Shown: positions 11,429-24,000 of the stretch, one piece after another
Numbering within the stretch: position 1 is the first letter of the stretch
Layout: the number at the start of each line of letters is the position of its first letter
From: Galaxea fascicularis
Lineage: Eukaryota > Cnidaria > Anthozoa > Scleractinia > Euphylliidae
Assembly: GCA_948470475.1 (NCBI GenBank)
Contig: OX419336.1
Location: 9,154,169-9,218,168 of the forward strand
Length of the DNA stretch: 64,000 nt
Direction of reading: 5' to 3'
Made by a program: the position numbers and the translations under genes
The notes under the pieces: generated by a model
Told to the model about the DNA's origin: nothing
The model's input: only the letters and a program-made list of their open reading frames with translations
Databases searched by the model: none

Positions 11429-12260
11429 ATTTTTTCTCTCTTCTGATTTTCTCATGATCGTGGCCATAGTTTTACTCTTCCTGACAACGTTAACGAAAGA
11501 AAATCTCCATACTGTTGTTGTTCCAAATGATTTTCTAATAATTGCCTAAAATTAATTAAAAAGCAAACTAAACTTCTACTTCTTGTGTGAAAGAAAGTTT
11601 CGTTCACAAAATACACACAGAGAAGATACCCAATTTTATTATAAGTTTTACCGTAATCTCGTAAATTGACAGTTTCCTGGCGCAGTTACTTACTCCGGTA
11701 AAAAACAGGTCTACTAAGCGGCACCACCTTACCGTCATCAACTACAAGCTTATGTTTCACTTTGCAATTATCCTTTTTTTTCCGGCTAGAGCTATAAGAG
11801 TCTCGGATTTGCTCCGTTATGAAATTGTGTCATCTGCCACATTAAGCTGTTTCAGGCAGTCTGCTGTGCCTGCCATCAGATCATTAAAGGTGCCCTGTCA
11901 CCGATCCCTTCCAGTATTGCAGCGATCTTTATTAGCTGTTTTGAGAGTATTCATTCGATTCTAAGTTCTAAGAAAAAAAAAAACACCATTTGTGCCAAAA
12001 AATTAAAGCTGTTTTTTGAAACTGCTTAGCCCTATTACCCTTTTAACTCCTGTTGTATTTTATATAGAAATAAACTCAGCTAACATTGATGAAAATTTTA
12101 TCTATCGCCACAACTTTTCCGCAGACTCTGATTGATCTGCACTTCTTTACGTTTTAAATATAAGAAGTTTCGCCCAGCATCTCCACCACCTAACCCTAAC
12201 CACAACCCCAACACTGTTTAGTAGCACTTCGTATGTGGAATCTTCTACAGTTGAGCATCT
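11429..12260. other. Intergenic, no gene recognised
   Basis: AT-rich. A short TAACCCTAAC run at 12191-12200 is too short to call telomeric. No gene seen. Confidence 0.4.
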
Positions 12261-12514
12261 ATTGGCCGTTCCGAAATTCAAAAGGGGCGAATTTCAAATT
12301 TTGAAGTAATCGATAAATTGACACCATGTGACGCTGTCACAAAATTTTGAGCTATGTTTCAAGGCCCATAACTTGGTCTCTCTTCAACCTAAGAGAATCA
12401 AACTTGGTCAAACGACCAATCTCAATGTTATCTTTCATGTGATGGTGTCAATTTATCGATTACTTCAAATTTGCAACTCGCCCCAGTTCCCTTTTGAATT
12501 TCGGAACGGCCAAT
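12261..12514. mobile_element. 254-bp MITE with about 75-bp terminal inverted repeats
   Basis: It begins ATTGGCCGTTCCGAAATTCA and ends TGAATTTCGGAACGGCCAAT. The arms continue inward through AGTAATCGATAAATTGACACCAT. Family not assigned; no unambiguous target duplication. Confidence 0.85.
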
Positions 12515-14240
12515 AAGAGTTTTATCTAAGACCGCATCTGTATCTGTACTAGCTTCATAAACACCGAGGTTAATTTGCCTCATTAAACATCGAGTTTACT
12601 TAATTTTGCTTTCCACATGGAGGCCACACCAATGAACTTATCTACCGAGGAAAGCAGACTACTGGTAGTAACAATCTGTGAACGTGTCGCTATGAACCTT
12701 GAAGAGCGCTTATTTGGAGTTCCTCCTGCGACGACTTTTCCCTCTTAGTCTGGCACCAGTTGGCGCAAATGCAGATTTGGGAGCTTTGGCCATTTTTTCA
12801 TTCGGTCTTTTACGGGAGACCACAGCCTGCGGAAAATCAACTTTCATTAATTTTCTCGCCAAAAGGACGCATACCTACATTTCTCATTGATCGGTTGATG
12901 ACGTCTAAATCGCACGATGAAGTCCTCCTCCTTACGTCACCAGGGACCAGTTTCTCGAAACTCCCGAAACTTTTTAGAATAAGCGGATCGCAGTTTTAGA
13001 AATGGCCTTTTCGGGCCCGAAAAGTTTTCAGGAGTTTCGAGCGTGAGCGGGCCCCAGATCTTGGATTTCTTGTTCGCTCCAAAACCTCAGAAAACCATAC
13101 TGAATTGAGTCGGACACCGCCAAAATCAGCTTAAGACCCTCATTGATATAACAATGCAAAAACTGAAACATTTTCACAAGAAACGACTCAAATGGTAATC
13201 TGTAGCAGAGTAAGTTGTCACATGGTTAATTAGCCAATTTCCCCGATCCTTCAATATTAAAGTCCAGTAAACCCAGTAAATCGCTGAAATATCCATCCAT
13301 GTTTTTAGACTGGCGCAGTTTCTTTGAAAATGCGAATTGTGTTAATGGCGTTTTAGACTGCGTGCAGTTCCTTTTTAATATTAATATTCATGTGAGTTGA
13401 ATGAAATTGAATTGAATTGAATGGGACTTTCAAGTTCCGGGCACGAAACTGAGATTTTATCTTAAAAGGCCTTGAATTTACCAACACCTAACTTGTTTTA
13501 CATTTAACTGATTAAAGTCTAAATAGGAAATAGGTTTTAAAGCAACGGTCCGTACCAAAATCCGACACAGACACAGAGCTAACGACTGGCATGGCCTTTT
13601 TCATAAAGCAGCTTGACAAAAATTCTGGTGAAAGAATCGATTGGGGCAAGTAAGAAGGCCTGGAATTTTAGTCCACTAGGAAAGGATTTTTACAAGGAAT
13701 CATTGTAGCTAGCGTGTCAGGTGCTGGGCAGCGTTCTTGACCTGTGTTCTGATCTTGCGTTTGTAGACCCATATCAAACGGGGGACTCCTATTTCATTTC
13801 CTCTCGAAGTTTAGCAGCCCTAGGTTCTAGTTTATTTTAGAAGTGGGCCACTTAAACACTAAACAGTTAAAAATGTAAACCTTTCCTCCGTGCATCTTAT
13901 GTAAGTGCCCAGCGAATCACACATCTATACGATATTGTGGTTATACCTCCTGTTTAACACTGACCTCCGTTTGTGCCTGTGTTGTCGCGGCAAGACAGAA
14001 GGGACAACGAAAGGCCTCATCCTCTTTCACGCACTCAACAGTCGAGAAAAAATGCCCTGTTAGTGAGAGTGAGAGAAAATTGCATAGGTTATTGTTTACA
14101 TCGGATAGAATTTGTCTTTAATGACAGGCTAGATAGAAATGCACTCGCCTGTCCCCGAAAATTACTTTCACAGGTCTCTTATTGCCTTCCAAAGTCTTTC
14201 GAGTATCAGTATCGAATCAAAAGAAAGATATGGCATCACG
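12515..14240. other. Intergenic, no gene recognised
   Basis: Holds a degenerate inverted repeat at about 12951-13043 (TTTCTCGAAACTCCCGAAAC and TTTTCAGGAGTTTCGAG) and a short GAATT run near 13415. No gene is supported. Confidence 0.4.
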
Positions 14241-14241
14241 T

Positions 14242-14321
14242 TTACGGTAAATGGCAAACGGCAGAGATGACCACGTGTCCAATTTTTCCCGCCATTTTTC
14301 ACGTTTGCCGTTTACCGTTTT
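14242..14321. mobile_element. Small palindromic repeat (GGCAAACGGCA family)
   Basis: GGTAAATGGCAAACGGCA and TTTGCCGTTTACCGTTT are inverted arms about 45 bp apart. A related GGCAAACGGCAAGC motif recurs near 14574. Probably a MITE relic. Confidence 0.55.
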
Positions 14322-14862
14322 CAATGTACGCTTGAAGAGGTTGGTTTCCACATTCATCACAAACTTGAGTAGAAACTGAATTTTTTTTATGGTTGTCGGA
14401 TACGGCTTTAGCGGCGAATGAATGAATTGATGGACGCAGTTTATTTCAGAGAGACGACTGTCTGAACGTTCTGAAGATTAATGAACGCTGACTATCGCTG
14501 GATTACATGCGCCAGTCCATTTGACGCCACACGAAGCTTAAGCCAAATATATATATATATGCCATGATCACCAATGGCAAACGGCAAGCCGCCGCTTGGC
14601 GTTTGCTGTAAATTCGCTGAGCGAACGCCAAACATTAAAGCACTTTTCAATCGCACAGTCACCCCAGGAAATGTTGAATAGCTCGCTCGCATTCTTCAAC
14701 GAGGCTATTTTGCGGAAGCCTTAAAATACTGTCACACGGCTGATAGAATAACATGCACGAAACAAGTCTGACCATGGACTCTGTATTTCTTCGTGCATGG
14801 GCTCGCTCAAAGTGTTTCCCTGTTGCCTTACAATTTCAGGTTCCTCACTCTAAGATTAAGTC

Positions 14863-15053
14863 TTAATCTTTATTCATGATAAAGTATAAAGCACCTTTGC
14901 TGCACTTGTACCACGGTCCTTGAGATATGTGTTTTGCTATGACGATGTTTTTCATCTCTAAACCACAATCGGTGGACTCTACTTGCGTGGAGAACCCGTG
15001 CTTCTGCCTGATTTTCCTGATGTCATCCATAAATAAGTTTAGTTTCCGTTGAC
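14863..15053 (-). CDS. ZNFX1: Copy A exon 15: last exon, WYKC motif then stop
   Basis: Encodes [18 protein letters not shown] and [12 protein letters not shown], the start of the ZNFX1 RZ finger (WFKC in other family members), then a short tail and a stop. A GT donor after KCSK (AAAG|GTGCTT, ending at 14895) would keep phase 1 as in copy B, but I find no matching RZ exon downstream. AATAAA at 14869-14874 overlaps the 3' end, so polyadenylation here is possible. Confidence 0.75.
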
Positions 15054-18000
15054 CTGGAAGGAGGTAAACAATTATGAAGCTTCTATTGAAGCAAATGTAG
15101 TAAATCAACACTGTCACGCACAAAACCAAAATACCCGGAATAGAGAAAAGTTCTCCCAGCAAGAGTGGAACCTACGACTCTCCGATTACTACTGACGTCG
15201 GATTCTCTACCACTGAGCTACAGCAGTCTGATTAAATCATGATCACGTTTCAGGTAAATAAATAGAGCTTAACTTTTGCCACGTAAAGGGCAATATAAAA
15301 GTGATAATTTCCGCCATCTGCAGACTGATTAGACAACGTATACATATACGATCGAGGAAATTATTTAACCTTTTGGAGAAATAAATTAGAGAGATTTAGA
15401 GAAATAACGGACGGACGTTGCATAAAAAGGACGTTAGCTAAAGTACGAACAGCATGCAGCTGAAAACCTCATGCCCAGACATATGCTTGTCACAAAACGT
15501 TACTTTGAGACCTTAAATTGTACTTACCAATTGCTTTTCCAGACGTCAAAGTACTTCTTATGGAGTGCACGTTGCTGCTATCTTCAGGACTGAGAGTAAC
15601 AGCCTGGTCTCTTAAAGCAGTCATTAACCATTCCAAGCAGACAAGGAGCTTTGTTCTTGAAAGCTCCTCACTGATTTCTTTGACTTCTTGTTCACTAAAG
15701 CAAACGCGTGGTAACATTATCCTTTTAATGAGGAAATCTACCCTTTCATAAAGGTCCTGGTTCAAGTCACTTGTGATGTTATACTTCAGGATCAAGCGGT
15801 CAAAAAATGTTAGAAAAGTAACTTGGTTTTGAAGCTTGCTGACTTGTTGAAATGTCACGGAATCACTTTTGGCAAGAGATCGTTCTATTTCTTGAGCGTG
15901 CTCCTTTGTTTCGATTGCTTCCAATTTTTTCAATTGTTTTTTAATGCTCTGTATCTGGGGTTTACTCACAACGTTGGATGAGAGGATTCGACATTTAACA
16001 ACATTAAAATCGGCAACGATATCCCCGTATCTGCGACTGTGGAAGACTGGAATATTGCATCTGGGACAACGTCTGTGTTTGAGTTCCTGTAAACCGCCCT
16101 CAAAATCTGGTTCAGCCATCTTCTGATCCAATGTTTTCACGTTAAACACATGACCACAGTCCACTAGTTCCACGAACAAAGCTTCTCCCTCGGCTTCTCC
16201 GAACTCAACAGCATCTTTGTTGCAAATTTGACATAACTTCGGACAGCGTTCTCCACAGATTCCAACACAAACATGGCCACACGGCAGCTGTTCTTGACAA
16301 GGCTTGTCGCATGTCTGTCTCTTGTATGTGTCTTTGCAATGTTCTCTGTAGTATGAGCATTGGACGTCGTCGCTTTCAAAAACCTTACATGGAAGACCAC
16401 ACTTTCGTTCGCAGACGTTACAGGGCTCTGAACAAGGTGGACATGGAAGAACGCACGCGTGCGTGTATTGACAAACATGGCCACAAAACAGGGTACGGTT
16501 GCATAGATTATTACAAGGCAGGTGAAGGCGCCCTTGCTGACAAGTGTTGCAGTCACCTTTTAGAACATGGAAAAATAAAACAACGAGTTTAAACTGACTT
16601 AAAAGGACACGAGTTGGAGCCAAAAAGGAAAGTCTCTGAGAGACCACCCTCGCACTGCCCTATCAACCCATGCACATACACTTAGATAGTCAAAAGCAAC
16701 CCGCCCAGCTTACATGCAGTGTGAATCAATGCATAGTTCGAGTGACTGGGTGAACTAACGACAGGCAAAAGTATATATAAAGAAAAAGGTAGAACAGTTT
16801 TGTAGTTTCACAGTCCAACCGTCCAACTGTACTTGTATATACTGATATATGTATGATCATTAACTTCGTATTTTCTCCAATAGTGTATTCTAAATAATTA
16901 GGGTAACCAAGTAACAGTGGCTCAGGTTCTGATTTGTATCCATGTTGATCGTCCAATTCAAGTACCGTGCCTCACCTTCCCTAACACCTCCATCTTCCCA
17001 CCACAGGGTCTGCTAAAACCTCGTATTCTTATTACCCCGTTAAATACACCTCACCTTGGCAGGGGTGACCACAGTCTAACACACAGCAGGTCTCCTTACA
17101 TATGATGTCAGCGGCAGCCGCTGAACACTCAGCATTATTCACGTGATTACAGGGAAAGGCCACTTTCTGTACCATCTCTTTGCATTTGAATTCGGAGGGA
17201 TCCATAAAACAAGGAACGTCTTGCTTGTGGTTACACCCAGGGACGATCTTTGGTACTTTCACCATGCATGGACCGCAATCTTCGCTACAAATCTTGAGAC
17301 ACTGATGTCCACTATTGCAGAATCTTTCGCACGGCATCTGGCATGCAAATTCTTCTTTATGTTTGACATCTATTGGATGGCAGAATGATTCACAAATGTG
17401 TTCACAGTCAGGCATGCTGTACTGGCACGGTTCACTGCAGCCTCCTTCTGGAGCGTTTTCGAAATCTTCCGCAGTTGATGCTTCGATGACGTTTTGGGGA
17501 TGATTCTGACACACTAGCTTCAAGTGGCTTCCTAAATTTCCTTGTTCCCTTAAATCCTTAATGATTTTGCCCCATAGATCAGGGTCTTGCTCTGATAAGA
17601 GCGCAGCATTCCCGATAATGTAGAAGCCTTTTCGAGCACGCGACAACGCAACGCAGACTCGGTTCGGGATCTTGAGAAAGCCAATCCTCTCACTGCGAAC
17701 AAGAGATAGAAGAATGATGTCATTTTCTTCTCCTTGAAAGTTGTCTACAGCAGTTACACGAACGCCCTCAAACAAATCCTTATCTTTTGACATCTCTTTT
17801 TTAAGGTTGTGAAGCTGTCCACTGTAGGCTGTCAAAACTGTAATCTGTTCCCTCTGGTACCCTTGCTGAATGAAGTAGCGACAAAGGGCTGCCAGGAATT
17901 TAGCCTCATGAACATTGGATTTACTTTTCCCTTCAATGACGTTGTCCTGCAAAAATAATCTCAGTCGTAGACGGGCTCGTAAATAGGCCTTTTCCAGTTT

Positions 18001-21000
18001 ACGTCCACGTGATACAAAAAGCACCTTGCTGGAGAGCAAATTACAAACTGGGTCAATTTGTTCTTCAGCAACGTGCTTTTTGTATCACGTGAACGTAAAT
18101 TGCAAAAACCCTCTTGAAGTTGAGTGCACAGACACAAAAGAATTAAAAAGCCATGGATGTCATCTTTTATCCGGAACCGCTAGTGCATCGTGCCATGCAC
18201 TCCCAGCTTTGTTTTGTTTTGGTTTTTCACGGTTAGCGCCGACTCATCTATATACAATGTAGGCCCAGGTGAAACGCCGTACTTCACATGAGCCGAGCTT
18301 AATTGTTGTTTAGGTCGGCCCAAATTAGTTAAGTTCGCCTGTTTAGTCAAACGTCGCACTTAATTCAGCCGAACTTAACTGGATCATGAAAACAGATAAA
18401 GGCAGATTGAGGCTGACTTATACATTGATATACATTAACATGATTATGCATTTGGTTCGGCTTATTTGAAGATCGGCGTTTGACCCAAACCAGCCGTTAT
18501 TCCCGCCTGGCCGGCCGTGAAGAACGCCTCAGCCGATCCAAATGAATTCAGTCGAATTTGTTGACTCAAACGCCGGCGGTTGACCTGGACCTCAGAGTCA
18601 GATGGGTTACCCTAAGGGCTAACGCTAGAAACGTCAGCTTTTTAAATCGTTTTACGGTGACCGATTTACATTTTCAACTCAGTTGACTGTTAAAACTTTC
18701 GCGTACCACCGACTCAGCACCACAGTTTTACCCCTTGTACTCTAAACACTGTTTGGACATTTACAAGTTTGGCTGAGGTTAGACGGAGAGGTGCTACGCT
18801 TCTCAGTGGTATCTTCAGAGAGTTCCCTTCTATGTCTGCAGGTCGGAACTCTTTGAAGGCATCCTCGCTATATATAAACGAACCTCTGCATCATAACAAA
18901 AATAATACGGAAAAAAGATGGAGCATAATCCTTTTCTATAGTTTCTACGGAATTCTGTATTCCTAAAATTATATCTGAGTTGCAGTAACCATTACCTCTG
19001 TTTCGTTGTGATCCAGGAAAAACACATTTTTTTCGACCCCTTTGACGTTTTCAAACGTTAGCACAAAATTGTGGTTTTGCAGTTTAGGGCTGATGTATAT
19101 GTGGTCCAACATCTTGGCGATTTCTGGTCGCATTCGATGCTGTAAACACAACCTTTCAAATTGTAGTCCGTTCATTACCATTCTCTCGAAAAGTGACACA
19201 TTCAAAGCGTAATTCTCCTGAAGATCGTAAACTGTTGGATTGGGACGGAGCTGCTGATGATCACCAATCAGGATCAGGTGCTGACATCCGGGAGTTAGAG
19301 AAGTAACAGTGTGCGCCTCAAACACCTCAGCGGCCTCCTCCACTATAGTAATAACTGGTTGTAGATTTTGTAATAGGACTCGATTCCTTGCAGCACCTAT
19401 GAGAAGAAATTAAGGTGGCTTACTCGGATTTCTAGCACTTTCTATCTGTTGTGGTTTGATGGATCATCTTTCATAATCTTTATAGGTTATTACCTTTATA
19501 GCGGCATTAAACAAATGTCCAATCATTGGTAAGCACCACTATAATCTGTTAGAATCGCCCCTTTAAGCGACATAACACAACGAGATCGGTTACTCCTTTA
19601 TTGCCGAGAAATGAGTATAGAGCGTTTTCACTCACGTGGCCGGCGGCCATATTGGTTTAATGAAACAAGAGAAAGTATTTGCATAAAAATAGAGTTCAAT
19701 TCCCAGAGGGTCAGTCTGGTACTCCAATATGGCCGACGTGACGTCATGTGCAAATGGAATGGCTTCGAGCTAGTGCGATTTGGAATGAATAAGCACGAGT
19801 GCTTACAGGAGCTTGGTGCTTATTTATTCTAAATCGCAAGGGAAAAATCTCGTGATTACTTATTAATAATTGTGAGTGAAAAATTCGCGTAGAGGAAGTG
19901 AAGATCTTATTGCAGATGGGGAGGGAGCGTTTGACGCGTAATTGACACTTTATTAATTATTAAGATCACCCTTTTACACAGTCAAATAACAAATCGACGT
20001 TAGTTTTCTATGGTCTGTACTCTTTTAGATCATAGACTGACGTCATAAAATGTTCAAAACTCAAGTGGAACCACGAGCCGCAAGCGAGTGGTTTCACTGA
20101 CAAGTTTTGAACATGTCGTCATTCTATGGTCTATATTCTGATTGACCGAGCAAGAATTTAAAAGTCTTGACCTATTTCTGACGACACATCAAAAAATTTT
20201 CACTCGCACCATTTTACTACGCAATCAGAACTCTAATTTGATACCTGTAGTGGTCATTCCGACGACATCTGCTTCCTTGAGGATTTCCAAATCTTCCTTT
20301 TTCCTTAGTTCCTGCAGCTCGTCTGCTTCTTTATCAAACGTTTCTTGTAACTGGAAGATAGTCTGGTAGCAGCTCTCGCGAGCGTCGTAAACCCATCGGC
20401 GGTACAGACGCCATCGATCCGATATGCTGGACACTTTCCACACATCTTCAATCTGAAATTGCATTTAACGTCGAGTTTTGAGATATTCTTTAATGAATAG
20501 TAGTGAAATACAAATGCTCCAGTTTACTTTATGTTTATCAAACCACAAATTAAGAATTGACGATTTTGGAAAAGCAAGTTTTGGGACAAACTTCGTTTCC
20601 TTGATGAGAAATGGTAGAGAATTTGCTCTTTCTGGTTTTCCCGGCTAAATTGACACTGCATTGTCAGAACTTCGTGTCATGTTATACCCAACAGAAATAA
20701 CTTTCTTGCTTTATTGTTGCAAAAGGCTCGTGTTTCCACGTATCATCACCAATCACGTCAGATTCAAATTACCTGGGTAGCTTCCTCATGGCTCATCATG
20801 TCATCTTTTTTAAGGTTTTTCTGGATGATTTGTTTAATTTTTTTTCTAATGCGATGAGCATTCTGAAACTGAAAACCACCGCTTTGGACACGTCCCTCAA
20901 TACCACTTAGAACGGCATCAGGGCTGTCTGTATCCAGTAAGCTGGTTTTAAACCGGATGACTTCGTCAGATTCAAGGACCCTTTGACCTTCCAACGCATC

Positions 21001-24000
21001 GGCTTCAAATGTAAAACCGCTAGCATTCCATTCTTGACGGCTCCCTTCTTCTCTTTCATCTTCACTGTCGCTGTTTCCGCTTGTCTCTTCGATTGTTTCC
21101 ATGGTTAACTGTTCCTCACTGAAGCTGCAGCCTCCTTTGGAACAAAAGCAGTTGCGCATTTATTTCTTCAATTTCTTTGTTCATTCGCTCCTTTTATGGT
21201 GGCCGCATTGTACAGTCAAGTGCTTAAATTCAGTGCTAGCAGTCATCCGATTTCAAGGTGTTTCTTTTTATGTGCATGCTGAATTGTAACATGCCTACAG
21301 ATAGCAACACGTGACTTTTCTCACGACGAGTTTTTGAATTAAGTCCTTCCCCCATACAAGACGAATATTTTCAATCTACACGTGCATTACTCAACAACAC
21401 CTCGAGTGATACTGGAAGGGGGAGTCTTTGGGTTAAGGAAACCTTTTACCTTAGCTGCTTAAAAACCCCTCTCGCCCTGTCCGCTGTGGAGGCAGCCTGC
21501 CCTCTGATACGTAATCTGTTTAGTAGCAAACTCGGAAAGGGTAGTGTTCACTGGGTGGTTCTCTAAGTCAAGGCCACAATTCTTGTGCTCCACTTTATTT
21601 TTACAGTTTTTGCATAGTAAAAACTTTGCAAAATTGTCTCTTAGCTGGTAAATTGGGAGTCTCGAACAACGATTCATTATAATGGTTAATTAATTAGGGT
21701 TGCCATAAAATAAAGGCCCTACTCTACCTGCTGAACATTGTTGTGGAATACCTCCGACTGCTTGAATGTTGTCAGCAGTTAGTGCCTCACCATAAATGTG
21801 CAGGTGGGAAATTCTTCCTGAAAAGGTATTCTGTGGATAGCAGCTTTCCAGGGCACCCACTCTGACAGGGAACTGCGTCGCCAAGTCAAAGCCCATCCCG
21901 ATCATCTCAGCTTTTACTTCTTTTCCATTGTGCCACAATCGTGTTATTCCAGAACTGCGATCGTACGACGCACCAACAAAGTTCCATTCATGATTAGTCA
22001 GCACCGGCACTCGAAGTGGCGCAGCTGTTGGCATAAGATCTCTTGGAATGAAAGAAGCTGTTAGCGATCCGAGTTCATCGTCACATCTTTCATAACCAAG
22101 TTGTACACCCAACCCATCAGCATGATAGCTTACGATTGGCCCACTTCTTCCAGTGGGATAAATAAATGCAAGCATGGTAATAGATTTCTCGGCATCAAGA
22201 AGACCATCAATGAAGTTTGGAATTTCGATAAATGATGCAGGCGTGCCTTCCAATTCCAATGCGCCTTCTGGATGCCCATCAATTCCAGTTGCCGGTCGGA
22301 CTCCGTTAGATACGATGGCTAGCTCCCTTTGTGTAAAATACTCTAGCCCATTGCATTCGGCATTGAAAGGAAACATAGCAAGAGGTTGGGCAAAGCCTAA
22401 AAAAAAATTCAGTTAAAACTGGACTTTATTTTTGTAAATGTAATCATGTCCACGGAAAATTTAACTGGACAACTTCACATCATCCACTAGTTGCCAGGAT
22501 CCCAGTTACTACCTACAAAACTCAAACTGCAGGCTGCAGAACGAGAGTGGAATGCATATTTGAATTAAAACCAAACCAATTTACTCTGGGCGATCTCATG
22601 TATATGCCGCAAGTGACGATTGAACCAAAACGCCACTTATGCAAGCAAGTCACGATAGAAAGTGATTTTACTCAGCACGTTGCGTAAATCAACCCTTTGC
22701 AACCTTTCAAGTAAAGTGGTACGAAAAAGTGGTAAGAAAAATTACTCTGCGATATGAAGCAATGATATCCCCCAGCTTTACTTCCTCACTCGATAATGAT
22801 ATCTTACCATCCTGATATGGATCTGCCGGAAGTACAGGAAGTCCAAGCCATTGTGGAATCACCGATTCCCTTTTCTTCTCCGTTGTGCACACTGAACTCT
22901 TCACAAGGGAATCATAATGCTTTGATGTCATGCTGGTTGCGTCCTTTTGTAGCTCATCCTCGTGAAATATTCTTCTTTCAAGTTCCTCGAGCATTTCGCT
23001 GTGATAGTCAATGAGTCCTGACAGCCCCTTCATTTCTCCCTTAATCTCAGCGAAGGCTTGTCTGATACTCCTGGGCGTCTGTTTGTCCTAATGTGGTACA
23101 GGGCGTTATTATAAATAGATTCCTTGAAAGGTGGAGTAGGAGCACAATAAATTTGCCTTATGTCATCCTCTAGATATCAAAAGAAATGAAAACTTCCCTG
23201 CTAGAGGAGGTCCTATCCATATATTCTAAAATTTATGATCATGATCGCTGATAAGGTTTTCTCCTAAAGAGTATGAGGCTGAATGAAGAACGATAACGGA
23301 AAAGGCAATTACTTCGCCAGAAATATTATACCTCCTAGGAAAAAAGATCCACGGCTACCTAAGGAAATGCTAGCACGTTTAAGCAGTTCTTTTAGAAATT
23401 ATGACGACCAGCTCCATCGTTTTTTTAAAACTAATCTAGCAGGTTTCCCATTCCATATCTACTTAGACAGTAAGGTGTTTCTGTCTGTAGTCTATCGGTC
23501 CTCGAAGATTGGTTGCATGTTAAATCAAATGTTAGCCCAGAGAATTAAGCCTCGAGTACCCGTGTTACATTTTTAAATCAGGACCGACAAACCCAACCAA
23601 GTTCCAGAATATGAATTATTTCATATATATATACTTCCAGAACAAAGTGAGGTTAATTCGAAGCACGAAGAAATAATGAATAGACCCATTCGGCTTACTC
23701 AATGTTGTACCCAATTTCAAATCCTTTACGAATAAAGCGTTTTGTTCCAGGTATCTCCATGAATAAATATGAATGCTACATTATAATGCAAATGCAATAC
23801 ATAAAGAATCTTAAGCCCAGGAGATTTGAATTGGGTGCAACATTGAGTTAGCCGAAGGGGTCTATTCTTATACAACAAGGGAAAATTATAATTGTATTAG
23901 CCTTAACATCAAATAAAGTTAGGTATAGATTGTATCCACGGATACGCACAGGGTAACAGCTTAGATTACTGGGTAAAGATCAGGGCCTTTTGTTTACCTC

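Noticed and set aside
12191..12200. TAACCCTAAC, telomere-like
   Set aside because: Fewer than two full repeats, expected by chance.
15152..15232. tRNA gene on the minus strand
   Set aside because: A and B boxes are present, but arms are imperfect and the sequence continues into a SINE body. The same reasoning applies at 6728-6772, 11361-11428, 39272-39345 and 44907-44974.
21690..21727. Stop codon just after the LamG domain as evidence for a separate short lectin gene
   Set aside because: A CAG|GT donor at 21728 precedes the stop and its phase matches the next exon; copy B shows the same arrangement. An unspliced short isoform remains possible.
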